Assembly (NCBI GenBank): GCA_964019165.1
Contig: OZ025272.1
Span: 17,558,093 to 17,622,092 of the forward strand
DNA: 64,000 bases
From: Mastigias papua
Taxonomy: Eukaryota > Cnidaria > Scyphozoa > Rhizostomeae > Mastigiidae
Direction: 5' to 3'
Below, one piece after another: positions 34,053 to 45,590 of the stretch (its first letter is position 1; every line of letters begins with the position of its first letter). The notes beneath the pieces are model-generated. The model made no database searches. It was given only the letters and a program-made list of their open reading frames with translations, and had not been told where the DNA came from. A program made the translations under genes and the position numbers.

Positions 34053-34690
34053 TTTTCAAACTTCATCACATATCATATTTAAGTCTACAAATACAAATCT
34101 CGCTAACAGGTAATCTGTATTTGGCTGGCTTAAAATGTTACAATGATAGGTAATATGAAAAAAATGAATTGGAAAATTGGAAAAGAAACAAACAAAAAAA
34201 AGAAAAAAAAATTTAATAGGTAAGGAGCTCCGGATCATAATAATAATAATAATAATGATTATGATTGGAAAAAGGAAAAAAAATTAATAGGTAAGGAGCT
34301 CCGGATCACACCATGGTTTGTTCCTCATACAAAATATGTAGTACGTTGTGCGTATGACTATGGTTGACAACTGTGAAATGATAAAGTTGAGATGGTGAGT
34401 GTCGATACCACTGTCATTACACATTTTGAGAAACGAATTTGATGAAGTACCAAACATCCCAAGGCAGCTAATGCAGAGGTTTACGAATTTTATTTCCTTA
34501 TAATCAGTGGCAAGATCAGATAGAAGGGGACGATATTTGAGTTCTTTTCGATGAGCATTATTGTTTAAATTAGTTTCGAAGCCCACAGTTAATTCTATGA
34601 TGTACAGGATATTGTCAGCTGTTGACAGAAGAATGTCAGGGCGAAGACTATTGTCTATAGTACACATCAGAGGAAGTGTACTAATTAGTA
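34053..34690 (-). pseudogene. LINE fragment with restriction-like endonuclease domain
   Basis: The minus-strand frame 34,284-34,694 has RPDILLSTADNILYIIELTV followed by a lysine-containing KELKYRPLL, a PD-(D/E)xK arrangement as in the C-terminal endonuclease of R2/NeSL-type LINEs. The zinc and RT regions are absent. A short module (GGTAAGGAGCTCCGGATCA) is duplicated around a TAA repeat at 34,213-34,311, at the 3' end. Confidence 0.6.
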
Positions 34691-35956
34691 CCAACTATTT
34701 ACATACTTACAAAATAATTTACAAAAATAACTTACAAAAATAGTTAATTACAACATATCAAATTCTTTAAATGCACATTTATTTAAAAGCTCTGCAGGTA
34801 CAGGTATTACCACCTCACTCTCTGATTTGTCTTTTGAAAGAAAGGACACTATCACAGCTCTTTATCACATCAGGTATGCTATTCCAGAGGTAGCTGCCTC
34901 TGTATGTAATAGAATTTGCCCCATAGGTTATCGTTTGGAATTTTGGTACCTGTAGGAGATCTTTATTGCGAAGGTTGTTGTTTGATTGTTTCCTCTCAAA
35001 AAGCTCCCACATAAATGCGGGGTTCATTTGATGGAGGGATTTGAAAACCTCAACGAGCAATTTTTGAAGATTTTGCAAATGGACCGATTTTTGGCCTGAT
35101 TTGTTCAGAAGTTCTTTGAAACTTGAACTGAAGTCATTGTACAGTCTACGAAGTGCTCTCTTGTGAATTCTGTTTATCTCTTCATTGGCAGTTTTCCCGC
35201 AGAACATCCAAATCAGGGGGGCAGTGTCCAAAATTTGACATTATAAAAGGATTATAAAGGAGCTTAGCCTGTTCAAAGGTAATGAAGTTTGCAACCCTAG
35301 AAAAGCACTTACTTTCCTGTTTGTTTTAGCACACATAGTTTTAACATGGCGATCAAACTTTAGTTTTGAATCAATATCTACCCCTAATAATTTAACAGTA
35401 TCTGATGATGGAATGATTTTATTATTGACCTCAAGACACAGTTTATGTGTTTGATTTAATCCAAGGAACATGAGTTTGAATTTTGCTGGATTTGCCACCA
35501 TGAGATTGGTTTCAAGCAAATCCAGTGTTATCCCAACATCAAGTTCCAAGGATGCCAGAACTTCAGGTAGATTCTTTCTTGGTTGCATATAAAGTATATC
35601 GTCAGCAAAGTTGCACACCTTTGAGTTTTTTTACAAAGGATAGCATACCATTAATGAATATGTTAAGTAGAAGTGGTCCTAACACGGAGCCTTGTGGTAC
35701 AATTGACGTGATATCGAGCCATGAGCTATAAGTGAAATTGATTTTGACACGCTGCCTTCTCGCCGTAAGGTAACTATACAGCAGTCGAAGACTGTTCACC
35801 CCAAAGCCATACGCTTCAAGTTTTGCGATAAGGAGATCATGTGGCAAACAATCATATGCTTTTGAAAGGTCCATAAGCGCCATGCACACTATATTTTTAT
35901 GATCTAGTCCTGCACGACAGTGTTCAACCAGTTTTATCAATGCAATGCAGTTTTAT
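34680..35956 (-). mobile_element. CR1-like LINE F, nested in the RTE LINE
   Basis: Minus-strand frames at 35,940-35,602, 35,618-35,241 and 35,231-34,815 give MALMDLSKAYDCLPHDLLIAK, a [13 protein letters not shown] block, CNFADDILYM (catalytic, FADD type), LLGVDIDSKLKFD, ALRRLYNDF and GSYLWNSIP. It is the same family as LINE A, including 3' untranslated sequence (GTAAATAGTTGGT). It is 5'-truncated. A 19-bp tandem duplication with CAGTTTTATCA lies at its 5' junction (35,929-35,958). Confidence 0.85.
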
Positions 35957-36593
35957 CATTGTCTAACAGATTGGTTTGATATTGAGCATGGAGTACACCA
36001 AGGCTGCATTCTCTCTCCTCTCTTATTCAATATATATTCTGAGCAGATAATGATAAATGCACTTGAACATTTCACAGGAGGCGTAAGAATCAGCGGTAGA
36101 GTGATCACCAACTTTAGATATGCAGATGATGTTGTCTTGATTGCTGGTGGAATAGAAGAATTGCAGGAGCTAGTAGACAAGGCTGGTTCTCAGTTTGGTC
36201 TCTCATTAGATCCAAGTAAACCTAAGGTTATGAAAATCTGTAGAAAACCTAACAATGATGAAGAATTAAATTTTATTACAGTTAATAACAAGAGAATTGA
36301 GAGTGTCAAGGAATTCATTTATCTTGGTTCTCTAATTACCAATAATTGTGATGACACTAAGGAAATCAGAAGACGATTGTGCATTGCCAAAATTGCAATG
36401 ATTTCGTTAACTCAGATTTGGAAAAATAAGGGTATGTCGACAGGAACACAGAAAAGATTACTCGGGTCACTTGTTTTAAGTATTGCCAGTTATGGTTCAG
36501 AATGTTGGGTTTTGAAAAAGTCGGATGAAAAGAAACTAGAAGCCTTTGAAATGTGGTGTTACCGCCGGTTAGTGAGAATAAGTTGGACTGATA

Positions 36594-38014
36594 CAGTGGC
36601 GTAGCGCGACCTTTTCGACTGTGTATTCTATCATAGGGTGTGGCTGGGTGTGGCTGGGTGTGGCTAATGAACGTCCTGTGGCATTTATCACCCTGAACAT
36701 AAGTATCTAGTAAAAACTCAATCTCCTACACTTTAAGATATTCATTGTATTATAGTTTTAAGTGGAGGGCCCCTTGCAAAGCAGCTCTGGCTGAATGGCA
36801 ACCCTCCTTAAAGGAAGTAAAATGAAATGAAATGAAATGTATTCATCAGTTGGTCGTGGTCACATAAGAGAAAAGAACCGAAAATTAATATTAGACATTG
36901 TATCTAGACTGTGTGATGTTATTGCAAGGCTTCGGTCTCCCCTTCTCAATAATCCTCTTTTTTCCGTGAGTGATAATTTTGAAAATGAGTTTTGAATCAG
37001 CGATGTCATGATATCACCCACAGCTTATTCTCCCATAGTCAAGTTAACTCCATTTAGCAAATCATGAACAGGGCCTATAACAACAAAGCCTAGAAGGTTC
37101 TCGAAGCCTTAACAAAATAACACTCTTTACAATAGCAACTGGACAATAGCAGAGATTGACTAATAAGTCAGAATGTTGATAGGGACAACATCACATGACT
37201 CTGCATACCTTTGAATTGTGCAAAGCTAGCAGCATGCATTATGTAAACAGAAAGAAACTAAGCTAGGGAACTTACATATATTTAGAAATATAGGGGGAAT
37301 GTTTGACGTCTATCGTTATAATATTCACGAAATTAAAACAGCTATAGGCTCCTCCTAACACTACAAAATAAGACATTGGGGAACTTGGCCTACGTGCGAC
37401 TGAACCTCTACGAGCTACCTACCTTTCAGTTGTCTTTCTTGCTGCTGCTGCCATATAACAGAATTTACATCGGACCAGAACTTTCTTGCTAAAAAGTCGG
37501 CCTTTCAACTCTCCTATTAAAAATTTCACGTGTCGTATTTACTTCGTATTCGGTTACAACTCCGCCACTCCCAGTACTCAAGCTCAATGTTTATTAGCCT
37601 CTATGTGAGGTTTTAGAAGTATGAGGCTGGACGCTGGCCATTTCTCAGCGTATTTTGAGATTGTTTTTGCTCATTAAGGAAAAATTTATTCATGAAATGG
37701 AGCATTTTGATTGGTGGAAACACCCTACCGGGATTCACTGCGTATTCGTGACGAACTTCAGTTTAACATGAAGTTCATGTTCTGTCTTCTGCATTATCTT
37801 CACAAATCTGCTTGCTTCCAAACGATTCACGTCTGCACACTTACACAGCTTGAATATTAAGGCTGGTAAACTCGTTAAAAGGAGTTAAATTTGCCATTTG
37901 AATGAGCATTTGAGAAATAGTACTGTTATCGCAACATAATGCAGATTATTATTTTTTACTGGAAATTGTAGGGTATTCACTGAATACCTTGAATACCCTG
38001 ACGCTACGCCACTG
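36594..38014. mobile_element. hAT-type element 2 (non-autonomous) with perfect 8-bp target duplication
   Basis: The 1,421-bp element starts CAGTGGCGTAGCG and ends CGCTACGCCACTG and is flanked by GACTGATA on both sides (36,586-36,593 and 38,015-38,022). An 8-bp duplication and CAG ends are hAT hallmarks. No transposase frame is present. Taking it out joins SWTD to MKSNEW in the RTE frame. It contains an 11-bp triple repeat (TGTGGCTGGG type) at 36,638-36,664 and a LINE 3'-end fragment at about 36,760-36,839. Confidence 0.95.
36760..36839 (+). mobile_element. Short LINE 3'-end fragment inside hAT element 2
   Basis: GGGCCCCTTGCAAAGCAGC, a GGCTGAATGGCAACC block and a GAAAT tail match the 3' ends of LINEs B and E on the same sense strand. 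It is either an extremely truncated LINE copy or a SINE using the same tail. Confidence 0.6.
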
Positions 38015-38345
38015 GACTGATATGAAATCAAATGAATGGGTCCTGGAAAAGATGGACTGTAAAGAAAGACTACTAACAGAAATTAATAGACGAAAGATGT
38101 CCTTTGTTGTTTATTTCTTTATGGGTAGTGTATACGGACACAGAGTTAGAGGTAGACCAAAAACGAGATAGAGTGATAAAATTAAGGATAGAGCTGGAAT
38201 TAGAAGTATTGTAGCTATTTACAGACTAGCGCAGGCCTGAGACAAATGGAAAGCCACGGCGGCCAATTGCGTGCCTTCCGTTTAATGATGATGATAAATG
38301 AGGATGAATGGATGAGGAGCAGAAGTTGTCGAGATGCAAAATGGT

Positions 38346-39360
38346 CTAAAGCCTGAAATACACGGTCCTTTTTTCACAAGAATTCACAAGTCTTCACCTA
38401 TTAGCCAAATAGGATTGGGTCAATTTGATGAGTGATGGGTGTTTACAAGATCCTCTTGTACCTCCGTTGAACCCTAAATAAATAGAGAAGTACAGACGAT
38501 TGGTGTTTTCATATGCACAATAATATGCCATTTCTCTTGTTATTCTCATTCTTTTCATCATGGTAAAATCAATACAAAGTATAAATGTTGGCTCTATAGT
38601 TTTGGTATTTAAAGTAGACTGGAAAACTCAAAGACTATTACGCCTGGAAAACCTAGATAGTTGCAGGGCAATGGAAGCAGATTTCTCCTTGCCCCAAGGC
38701 CTGAGAAGGGGACCAGAATTATGAAACTCTGGTGATTGCATCAACTTGGAAATTTCACATTGACCTCATGAGGGGCCACATGTTTTCATTTGCCCCGCCA
38801 TTCAAAACGACTCTTGGGGTTTGGTAGGGGCTTCCTGTACATTACTCTAAATCTTCATACTGCCCCTTTCGAATAAGCCCCCTTCCTAGAACTTTAAATG
38901 ATTAACAGCCTCCTCACAAAGGCACCAATCACAGAAGATAATGAATACCCTATTATCGACTGATACCCACATGAAGACCGCTCTGTTTCTATTTTAGAGC
39001 AAGTTCCCAGCTCTTTGATCTCGGCGGCAATATTCGTTCAACATGGCACTGCACAAACAAGAGAGCTTTTGTCTATCTGGGTAGTACTTGTCGATGGTTT
39101 TGGCTTGGTTCTACGAAGCTACACATTATTACGTAACGCGAGACAGGCAGAACAAAAGATTTCTTGTCGCTTGTCAAAAGCAGAATAGAAAAAACCTATC
39201 TAATTTCGCCTGAAATTTGAACATGTCCATCTTTTTGAAAGGGGAAAATTGAGAACATGATTACATGGCGTGTGTCAAAGATAATCTTGTTTTCTAGTGT
39301 TTTTGACATGCACTAGGTGAAAATGGAGGTAGAAAAGGACCATGTATTTCGGGCTTAAGC
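38346..39360. mobile_element. Unclassified element with 28-bp inverted ends
   Basis: The left end (CTAAAGCCTGAAATACACGG) is the near complement of the right end at 39,333-39,360. The 1,015-bp interior has no long frame and contains dispersed repeat R3 (39,013-39,280) and a TTCGAATAAGCCCCC word near 38,868. No clear target duplication was seen, so the class is open. Confidence 0.6.
39013..39280. repeat. Dispersed repeat R3, copy 2
   Basis: Aligns with 22,324-22,590 over about 265 bp. In this place it lies inside the inverted-end element; the first copy has no such ends, so R3 is probably a separate unit. Confidence 0.8.
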
Positions 39361-40219
39361 TACACTGTTTACGTTCACTGCAACATGTTTAAAACCAACA
39401 AGATAACTATTTATAGTTGTTCGTTTTATATTTAGTCGTCAAAAAGCTCTTCCTAGACAACAAATTCAAGATAATACCGCAAAGACTCGAGTTAGCCTCA
39501 GGGGGCTTATTTGTCAGAAACGATTTTGTGGATGGTGGCTTATTCGAGGGGGACTTATTCGAGGGGAGGGCGTAGTAAATTTAGAGGTCCGCAGGTGTAC
39601 CAAAGATAATATCTCATATAATTTCTGAATATAAGCTACTTTGATTGAAATGTTAATCGAGGTGGGATGAAGGAGGAGAATGATGGACAGTTGTTGTCGT
39701 CAAATATTTGCACATGTGAGCAAAGCAATTGCTGAACATTTCATTTTTGTTGCTTTTAATCTGAATTATGCTGAACCTAGATAACCCCATGGGGGTTTAC
39801 TGGAGGGTGGAGGCTTATTTGTCCGCATATATCCTAGAGGTCCGGGCTTGTATAAAGGAGGCATGTTCGAAGGAGGGCCTTGTTCCTTGTGTTGTTAATG
39901 ATTGTGAACTTTCTCACTTTGCATAGCATCTGCACACAGCTTAGCCTTTCAGAAGCGGAAGTTAATTTTGCTAGCCATATGTGATCTTTGCTAATTATTA
40001 ATCTATCAAAGCTCTTTACCTGTTTGTAAATGTGCGAAACGAGGGCTAATGAACTATAGAACATTTTTGGCGATCGTTTGAAAAATGTTAGGGAAAAGTG
40101 AGCAAGATTTGATTCACGTATTGGCTATGAACTCTATACCTAGTGCTCAATAGGTCTTCACTTTTTCTGCCCTTGGATCTTGATTTATGCTCTGATCTTA
40201 TATAATACTCTTCCAACGT
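39361..40219. other. Unrecognised stretch with GGGGGCTTATTCGA words
   Basis: G-rich words of the type GGCTTATTCGAGGGGG occur at 39,528-39,575 and a related one near 39,790-39,880. They could be ends of another small element. No gene. Confidence 0.3.
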
Positions 40220-40735
40220 TCACCCTGCGAATTGGCGCTTCATTAAAATTTGGGATAAAATATACCCTATACTTTCATAATGTTTGTCCCAAGGTAGAAA
40301 CCGTAGGCACGTTAGAAATCTTAAGATAAGAGCGAAAATATACAAGGGAAACAGTGCTTCTGCATAGTTAGTGTTCAACATAACCGTGTTGCTACAGGCT
40401 ATCATATCTGGTTGAAGTCCATTAGAACGTAGCGTTTCATTGTTGAGAGTCATCCTCAGAAAGGTAGGGATATGGTTAAAGGGTTTAGGCAGAATAGGAG
40501 AACGCTTTGTATGAAACATAATTTGATGTAGAAATACATATGTTGGGCTATTGACAAAGAACCAGAACGCAGTAGACAGCACAGTAGGAAAAAGTATTTT
40601 GAAGACAGTAGACAAACACTCAGGGTGGAAAACAAGTAGTAGGTGAAAAATAGCGAAAATGCAATAATGCCATAGAAATAGAGGGCTGTTGGGAATTGAA
40701 AATAGTGCTATATTTTTATGTGAAGAGAATTTCAT
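40220..40735 (-). CDS. Open frame of 171 residues, unrecognised, hydrophobic
   Basis: The longest frame in the window outside known repeats and elements. It has two or three strongly hydrophobic segments (FLWHYCIFAIFHLLLVF; LFPLYIFALILRFLTCL). I do not recognise a family. It may be one exon of a membrane protein or a chance frame in AT-rich DNA, which readily gives phenylalanine- and leucine-rich reading. No splice sites could be assigned. Confidence 0.2.
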   Translation of the reverse strand: MKFSSHKNIALFSIPNSPLFLWHYCIFAIFHLLLVFHPECLSTVFKILFPTVLSTAFWFFVNSPTYVFLHQIMFHTKRSPILPKPFNHIPTFLRMTLNNETLRSNGLQPDMIACSNTVMLNTNYAEALFPLYIFALILRFLTCLRFLPWDKHYESIGYILSQILMKRQFAG

Positions 40736-40856
40736 AAATGAATAGATCTCTTGAATGAAAAGATCTTATGAACTATCCATCTTGGTAGTTATTCTCAATT
40801 CATCAATAGATTCAATATGACATATTTGTTGTTTCATTTCTTTGTAGCCAATTAAT

Positions 40857-41080
40857 TGATTGAAATCAATTGAGCCATTGTACAAAAGCTTCAGTATGCT
40901 GCCAGACATCATTCAGTTGAAAGAGCAGTAGAAGCGTGTCACCACCAGAGCGGAAGATCTCGTGTGGGCCTTCTGAACTAGATACTTCGATGTGTAAGTT
41001 AACTTTTATACTTTACCTTTATTCTCCTTAGTTATTGAAAACCTCATAAGCGTTTGGAATAGCGAACAGTATGAAAATAC
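40857..41080. repeat. Diverged duplication, copy 1 part a
   Basis: Aligns with about 47,800-48,030. Conserved words include GTCACCACCAGAGCGGAAGA, TACTTCGATGTGTAAGTTAA (a GTAAGT splice-donor-like site) and TTTTATACTTTACC. It could be the promoter and first exon of a duplicated gene, or a repeat family. The partner continues at 44,940. Confidence 0.6.
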
Positions 41081-41449
41081 AATGAACATGGCATTTTGCT
41101 GATAAATGGTTTTCTATCCTTCGTGCTTTAAATTTCGATGGCAGCTGGCGCTGCGCTCTGTCAGGTTGTAGCTAAGGGTATCAAGCCCCCCCCCCCCCGA
41201 TTTCCACCTCTTCTTCACTACTGTCTGTATTCATATAAATATTACACAGAACGTACGAATACAAGTAGGCACAAATACATAGACAAGCGAATGGATCATT
41301 CACCCGTTACACAACTGCTCCACCAGGGAGGGCACCTCAAAAGTTTCTAAAACAGGATTTCAAAATGCATGTAGGGCCATGCTAAGGAAGTTATAAAAAG
41401 AAAGGAGTGAGAGCCCCAAAGCGGTAAAATTTGCGTTACGTAACGGGAG

Positions 41450-42725
41450 AATGCCATTGAATAAAGATTCAAGCAATAAAAATATATGAAGGAAAGAAAA
41501 GGGAAACATGTGGGAATAGGATGGTTATATATTGATTAAACAAGAAAAGAACTTTAAGAATATTAGGAAAAATTGCTGCTGGTCATTCTTTCAAAACGAT
41601 TAGGATCATGAATGTATCGTATAGTCATTGCTAAGATTTTAGCATTTGAATCATATAAATTATCATGGCCATGGAGAATAAGTTGTAGAAATTCTTCATT
41701 GCTCAAATTTCTAAATCCAAATGGGTGTAACATATTGTTCAAACACGTGAGAAGATCTCGCCTACTTGTACTATAAGCTTGGCAAAGCCGGAGATTGTGC
41801 TCCATATTGTCAACACCGTCATTTGTCGAGCGCATGATACTCAGTGTGTCCCAAGAATTATGTTTAAATTTATGTTAGTTCAAGCTGCTAAGACAAATAC
41901 ACAACTGAGTTAAAACAGATATGCCTTCGGGATCATAAGCACCGAAACCCTGCTCGGGTAGGTCCAATAATAGTTATCAATTTCTTCTTGTACACGCTTA
42001 CAGAATTCGACAAACTAATTTCTGACTCAAGCTTTTCCCATTCCAATATACAACTGGGATGAAAACGTGACTCGCAACTTTTCGATCTCGCACATACTTG
42101 CCGAATTGAATTGCACCTTCTGATTTTGTAACTAAGATCCCGGATGGGAGGGATGAGATATCTGGTTTAGTATGGTGTTAGGTAATTCTTTATTTTATAG
42201 AAAAGGATAAGACGCCAACTCCACCTTCTGAGATTCAAGTACTCCCACTCCAACTCCCTATACAACTGCTCTAACAGGCACTAGAAACTGCTAAGGCCTC
42301 TGAGTATTGTATAGATTCAAGCTTGTCCATTTGACTGTTCAATGCAATGTTATGGCTAAATTCATCAATGGCTCGTGGAATGTGATAAACGACATCATCA
42401 TAATCTAGATGTGGTCGGATATAAAGTTTGTGTATTCCACTTAGGGTATGTCGAAGTACATACTTAGCGAGAGCTTTCAACATTCCTATTGCCTGTCTGG
42501 CCTTCGAGACGACAGATTTGATATGGTTAGAAAAGGATAGTTTAGAGTCGAGTAAGGTGTTTCTGCTCCTGGACTTTCTTAACAAGGGTAGCATTGAAAA
42601 ATATCGATGGGTGATTTAAAGGACACCTTTTCCTTGAAAAGATTACCTCAACTGCTTGCTTAGTAATATCAGGATTGAAGAGATTCTCCATTTGTGAACC
42701 CAAAGGTTTATTAAATTTAAATCAA
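41450..42725 (-). mobile_element. CR1-like LINE J, 5'-truncated
   Basis: The minus strand encodes LLDSKLSFSNHIKSVVSKAR and HKLYIRPHLDYDDVVYH (42,271-42,594), then decayed sequence, then a C-terminal part (41,563-41,835) with STNDGVDNMEHNLRLCQAYS and a DPNRFERMTSS end. The catalytic core is absent. Same family as LINE I; the C-terminal histidine/cysteine region is like that of LINE D. Confidence 0.8.
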
Positions 42726-44939
42726 AATTTAAGTCGTCAGCAGTATCATAGGTATTACATTTTATCTTCATTAAAATAACTGTACGCATTGTTCTGTTAG
42801 GAGACTCACGTCCCTGCCATTGGACCTTCTAACTCCTAACTCTGAACTCTAACCCATCTTGGCTCCAACTATTACTCCTCTGTCTCTGTATCTTTCTTTT
42901 TGTTCTCTACGAGGGAAGCATTTATATGGCGGAGAAATACTTATTTACGATGCATCAGCATTTCTGCCGACATAGAGTAATCGTTACTCAGCATAAATAC
43001 GATATGGGGTAATGCTAGTTTCTTCTGTAATACCTAATCTGGTCGTTTATTACGCTAGGGGGAATACTCCTTAAACATTGAACAATAGAATGGAATACTG
43101 CCTAATGTACAGTTACTGCAAAGGGATTCCTATCGTATGCCTAGAGTTTGCATGACAGATGAGATTACTACTTGTGTATTACTTATACCTAACCTAACGT
43201 ATTTCTTGTCAGCTAATACAAATACTTTTGGACATAATAAGCGCGTCTTACAACTTAAAGAATAGAAATAAACGATATTTACATATGCCTAACTTTCCTG
43301 GAAGCTCTGGTGGTTCTGTTGGTTTATTTTCAGTCGAGTCCCAGACGTACCTCGCGAACAATTAGTACGAATCGGCACTTTGAGAATGAATGAAAATTGT
43401 TCATTTCCCCCAAAGACACATCATACTTCCATTTCATCAAATAAGTATGCTGAAATTTCTAAATTCAAAACCAAGTAGCTTACTTGAGGCTCTATTATTC
43501 AGATATTTTGAAAATACGATAATCTGTTGGATAGAACGATAGAAAGTGCCATAATTTTCCAGCTAGCTTTTTGGAGCATTCTATCTAAGGATTTATTGTT
43601 GAAGTTGTATTTAAATTTTAAAATATTTTTCAGAGTACGTATCGCGAGTCAAGCAAGGTTCGACGTGAATAATAACCTTTTGCTGATTTTCACGCTTCAA
43701 CAAACGGACTGTTGGACGGAAGAAATTGTAAAGTGAAGAAATATTGTTCTGTGTTGTCTTCATTTGTCTCACATGAATTTATGACCATTGACGTATTTGA
43801 AAGCCATAATAACTTCGTGATCTTTTATCAGGTTGTTGTCATGTGTTAGGACAAGACTGCTATATCCGTCCAACAAAAATGTAGCAGACTAGAGACGGGC
43901 ATATATTCTTCTATTAGAACTTAATTTGCTATCAGTATGCTTCTTTGGAAGCTTCTGCAGCTTGAAAGAAGACAACAGAGAAAACAAGCTAGATTATGAT
44001 GGAGGAATTAAGGGATCATTGAACAGGTATATATCGCACATTTTGTACTTTTGGAGGCCCTCCCTCCCTCTTCGGTGACGCATCAGGAGCCTCCACCACC
44101 CTCCCACAATTACTCAACAAAACAGCGTTACCCCACCCTCTCCCTGCTTCCTTCATCTTTCTCTTATCAATGGTGTTTACATACGAAATCCATTTTGAGT
44201 CTGGCTAGTTCTCTTACACGGCCAAAGAAAAGTTCTGTTTTGTAGATTACAAAATTTATCTTGTCTGTGGGAAATTTACTGTGATTCCTTGTATTCTTGC
44301 AGTAGCTATAGGAATACAGTATGCAAGGATGAATTTGTCAAAGTGCTGTAACGTTATTCTTTTGAAAACATTCAACACAGCAAAAGAAACTCAATTAGAT
44401 ACAAAAATCCGAAAATGGCAAAAGCGTCCGATAGACTTTCTGTTGGGTTGTAGCCCCCATGCATTCCATCCACTGTGTCACCGTTCGCAACAATACTAGA
44501 AGGTACTAATTCAAAGCACTATTTGAAAGAAGGAATTTTGAAACTGAAAAGCTTTATTCAGCCACCTCTCCAATAAACCTTGATAGATAACGAAGCATAT
44601 TGTAAATGTTCAAACACATGGCAATAGATAGTCACACTATTTTTAAAACTCCCCTCTTTTTCTAGTCCCCTTCGTAGAGCTGTTACATTGTATAGAAAAG
44701 TTGAATAATGGCATTGTCTGCAGGTATATTCTTTTCCAGCCCAACATTTGATACTTTTTTGAAAGCCAGCCGTGTTGGCTCATTTTTGACACTTTCATTA
44801 AAGACGTTTCAGAGGAAACTCCCCTTGAAAGAGAATAACTCTTGGCCAAAGCTCTTTGTATTTCTTTTGGTAGCTTGTAAAGAGTTTTTATCCGTAGAAC
44901 ATAATTTACTTGCTTTTTTCATGAAGTCTCGGTGACATA
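42726..44939. other. Unrecognised stretch
   Basis: No gene, RNA or repeat that I can support. Short open frames only. Confidence 0.3.
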
Positions 44940-45590
44940 ATGTCCGCAAATCATTCTGTAGCAACAAGTAAGTTCATACAGCTTTCCGTCGGACGTATTG
45001 AATGTACCTACCTTGAACACCTTCAGCAAACGCACTAAAGTCTTCTATAAGAACAATGCTTGTTAGTTGCATGGCGCCACAGTTTTGAGCTTCCATAAGA
45101 GGTTTTAACCTAGAATTGCTGAAGTGGTTCTATGGCATCAGAGCACTATACTAGTATACTATTGTTGGGACTGTTTACTGACATTGTATTTCTGGCTTTT
45201 TCAATTTATTATACTTTGCTACAGGTTTGAAACCTTTGCATAACTAAGCAATAATACATGTGTCATAATGAATGACAGTTTATTGATCAACAGATGTATT
45301 GTCATTTGTGTGAAGTTCAATTTGTTTTGAATTTTCCATGAAGAAGGAGTAAGGAGGGACATCATTCGCCATTCATAATCGCATTTAGTATTATATTTAG
45401 ATAAATATATGTTACTTTACTCATACATAGCTCTTTAAATGTATGTTGGCACGAAAAGGGCATTACTGAGAAGATACCTTTAATAAATAGGTATTTAGTT
45501 ATGAAAAGCATCGCGTATATGAAATTCTATGGTAAAATGATCTTGCAGCATTATGCAATGGCATAACCGACGTAGGTTGGGATTAGGACA
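44940..45590. repeat. Diverged duplication, copy 1 part b
   Basis: Aligns in order with about 48,118-48,820: words TTAGTTGCATG, GGCGCCA, GGTTCTATGGCA and ATGAAAAGCAT recur with many changes and indels. Together with 40,857-41,080 it forms one copy opened up by about 3.9 kb, part of which is LINE J. Confidence 0.5.

Larger units (their letters stand above)
32609..38330 (+). mobile_element. RTE/BovB-like LINE split into four pieces by later insertions
   Basis: Collinear plus-strand pieces lie at 32,609-32,907, 33,720-34,052, about 35,957-36,593 and 38,015-38,330. They read as one RTE-type reverse transcriptase: DVKQAISELKNNKSPGIDE, ISHCSKILLKIVSN, AGFRSGTGTRNQILNLKL, CFIDYGKAFDMV, GVHQGCILSPLLFNIYS, FRYADDVVLIA and the C-terminal YGHRVRGRPK. 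The endonuclease half is missing, so it is 5'-truncated. The 3' end has ATG-rich repeats near 38,285-38,310, usual for RTE. Interrupters are a hAT, a LINE block and a second hAT. Confidence 0.9.

Noticed and set aside
34815..35231. Possible independent host gene on the minus strand
   Set aside because: The frame is the C-terminal part of LINE F, collinear with LINE A.
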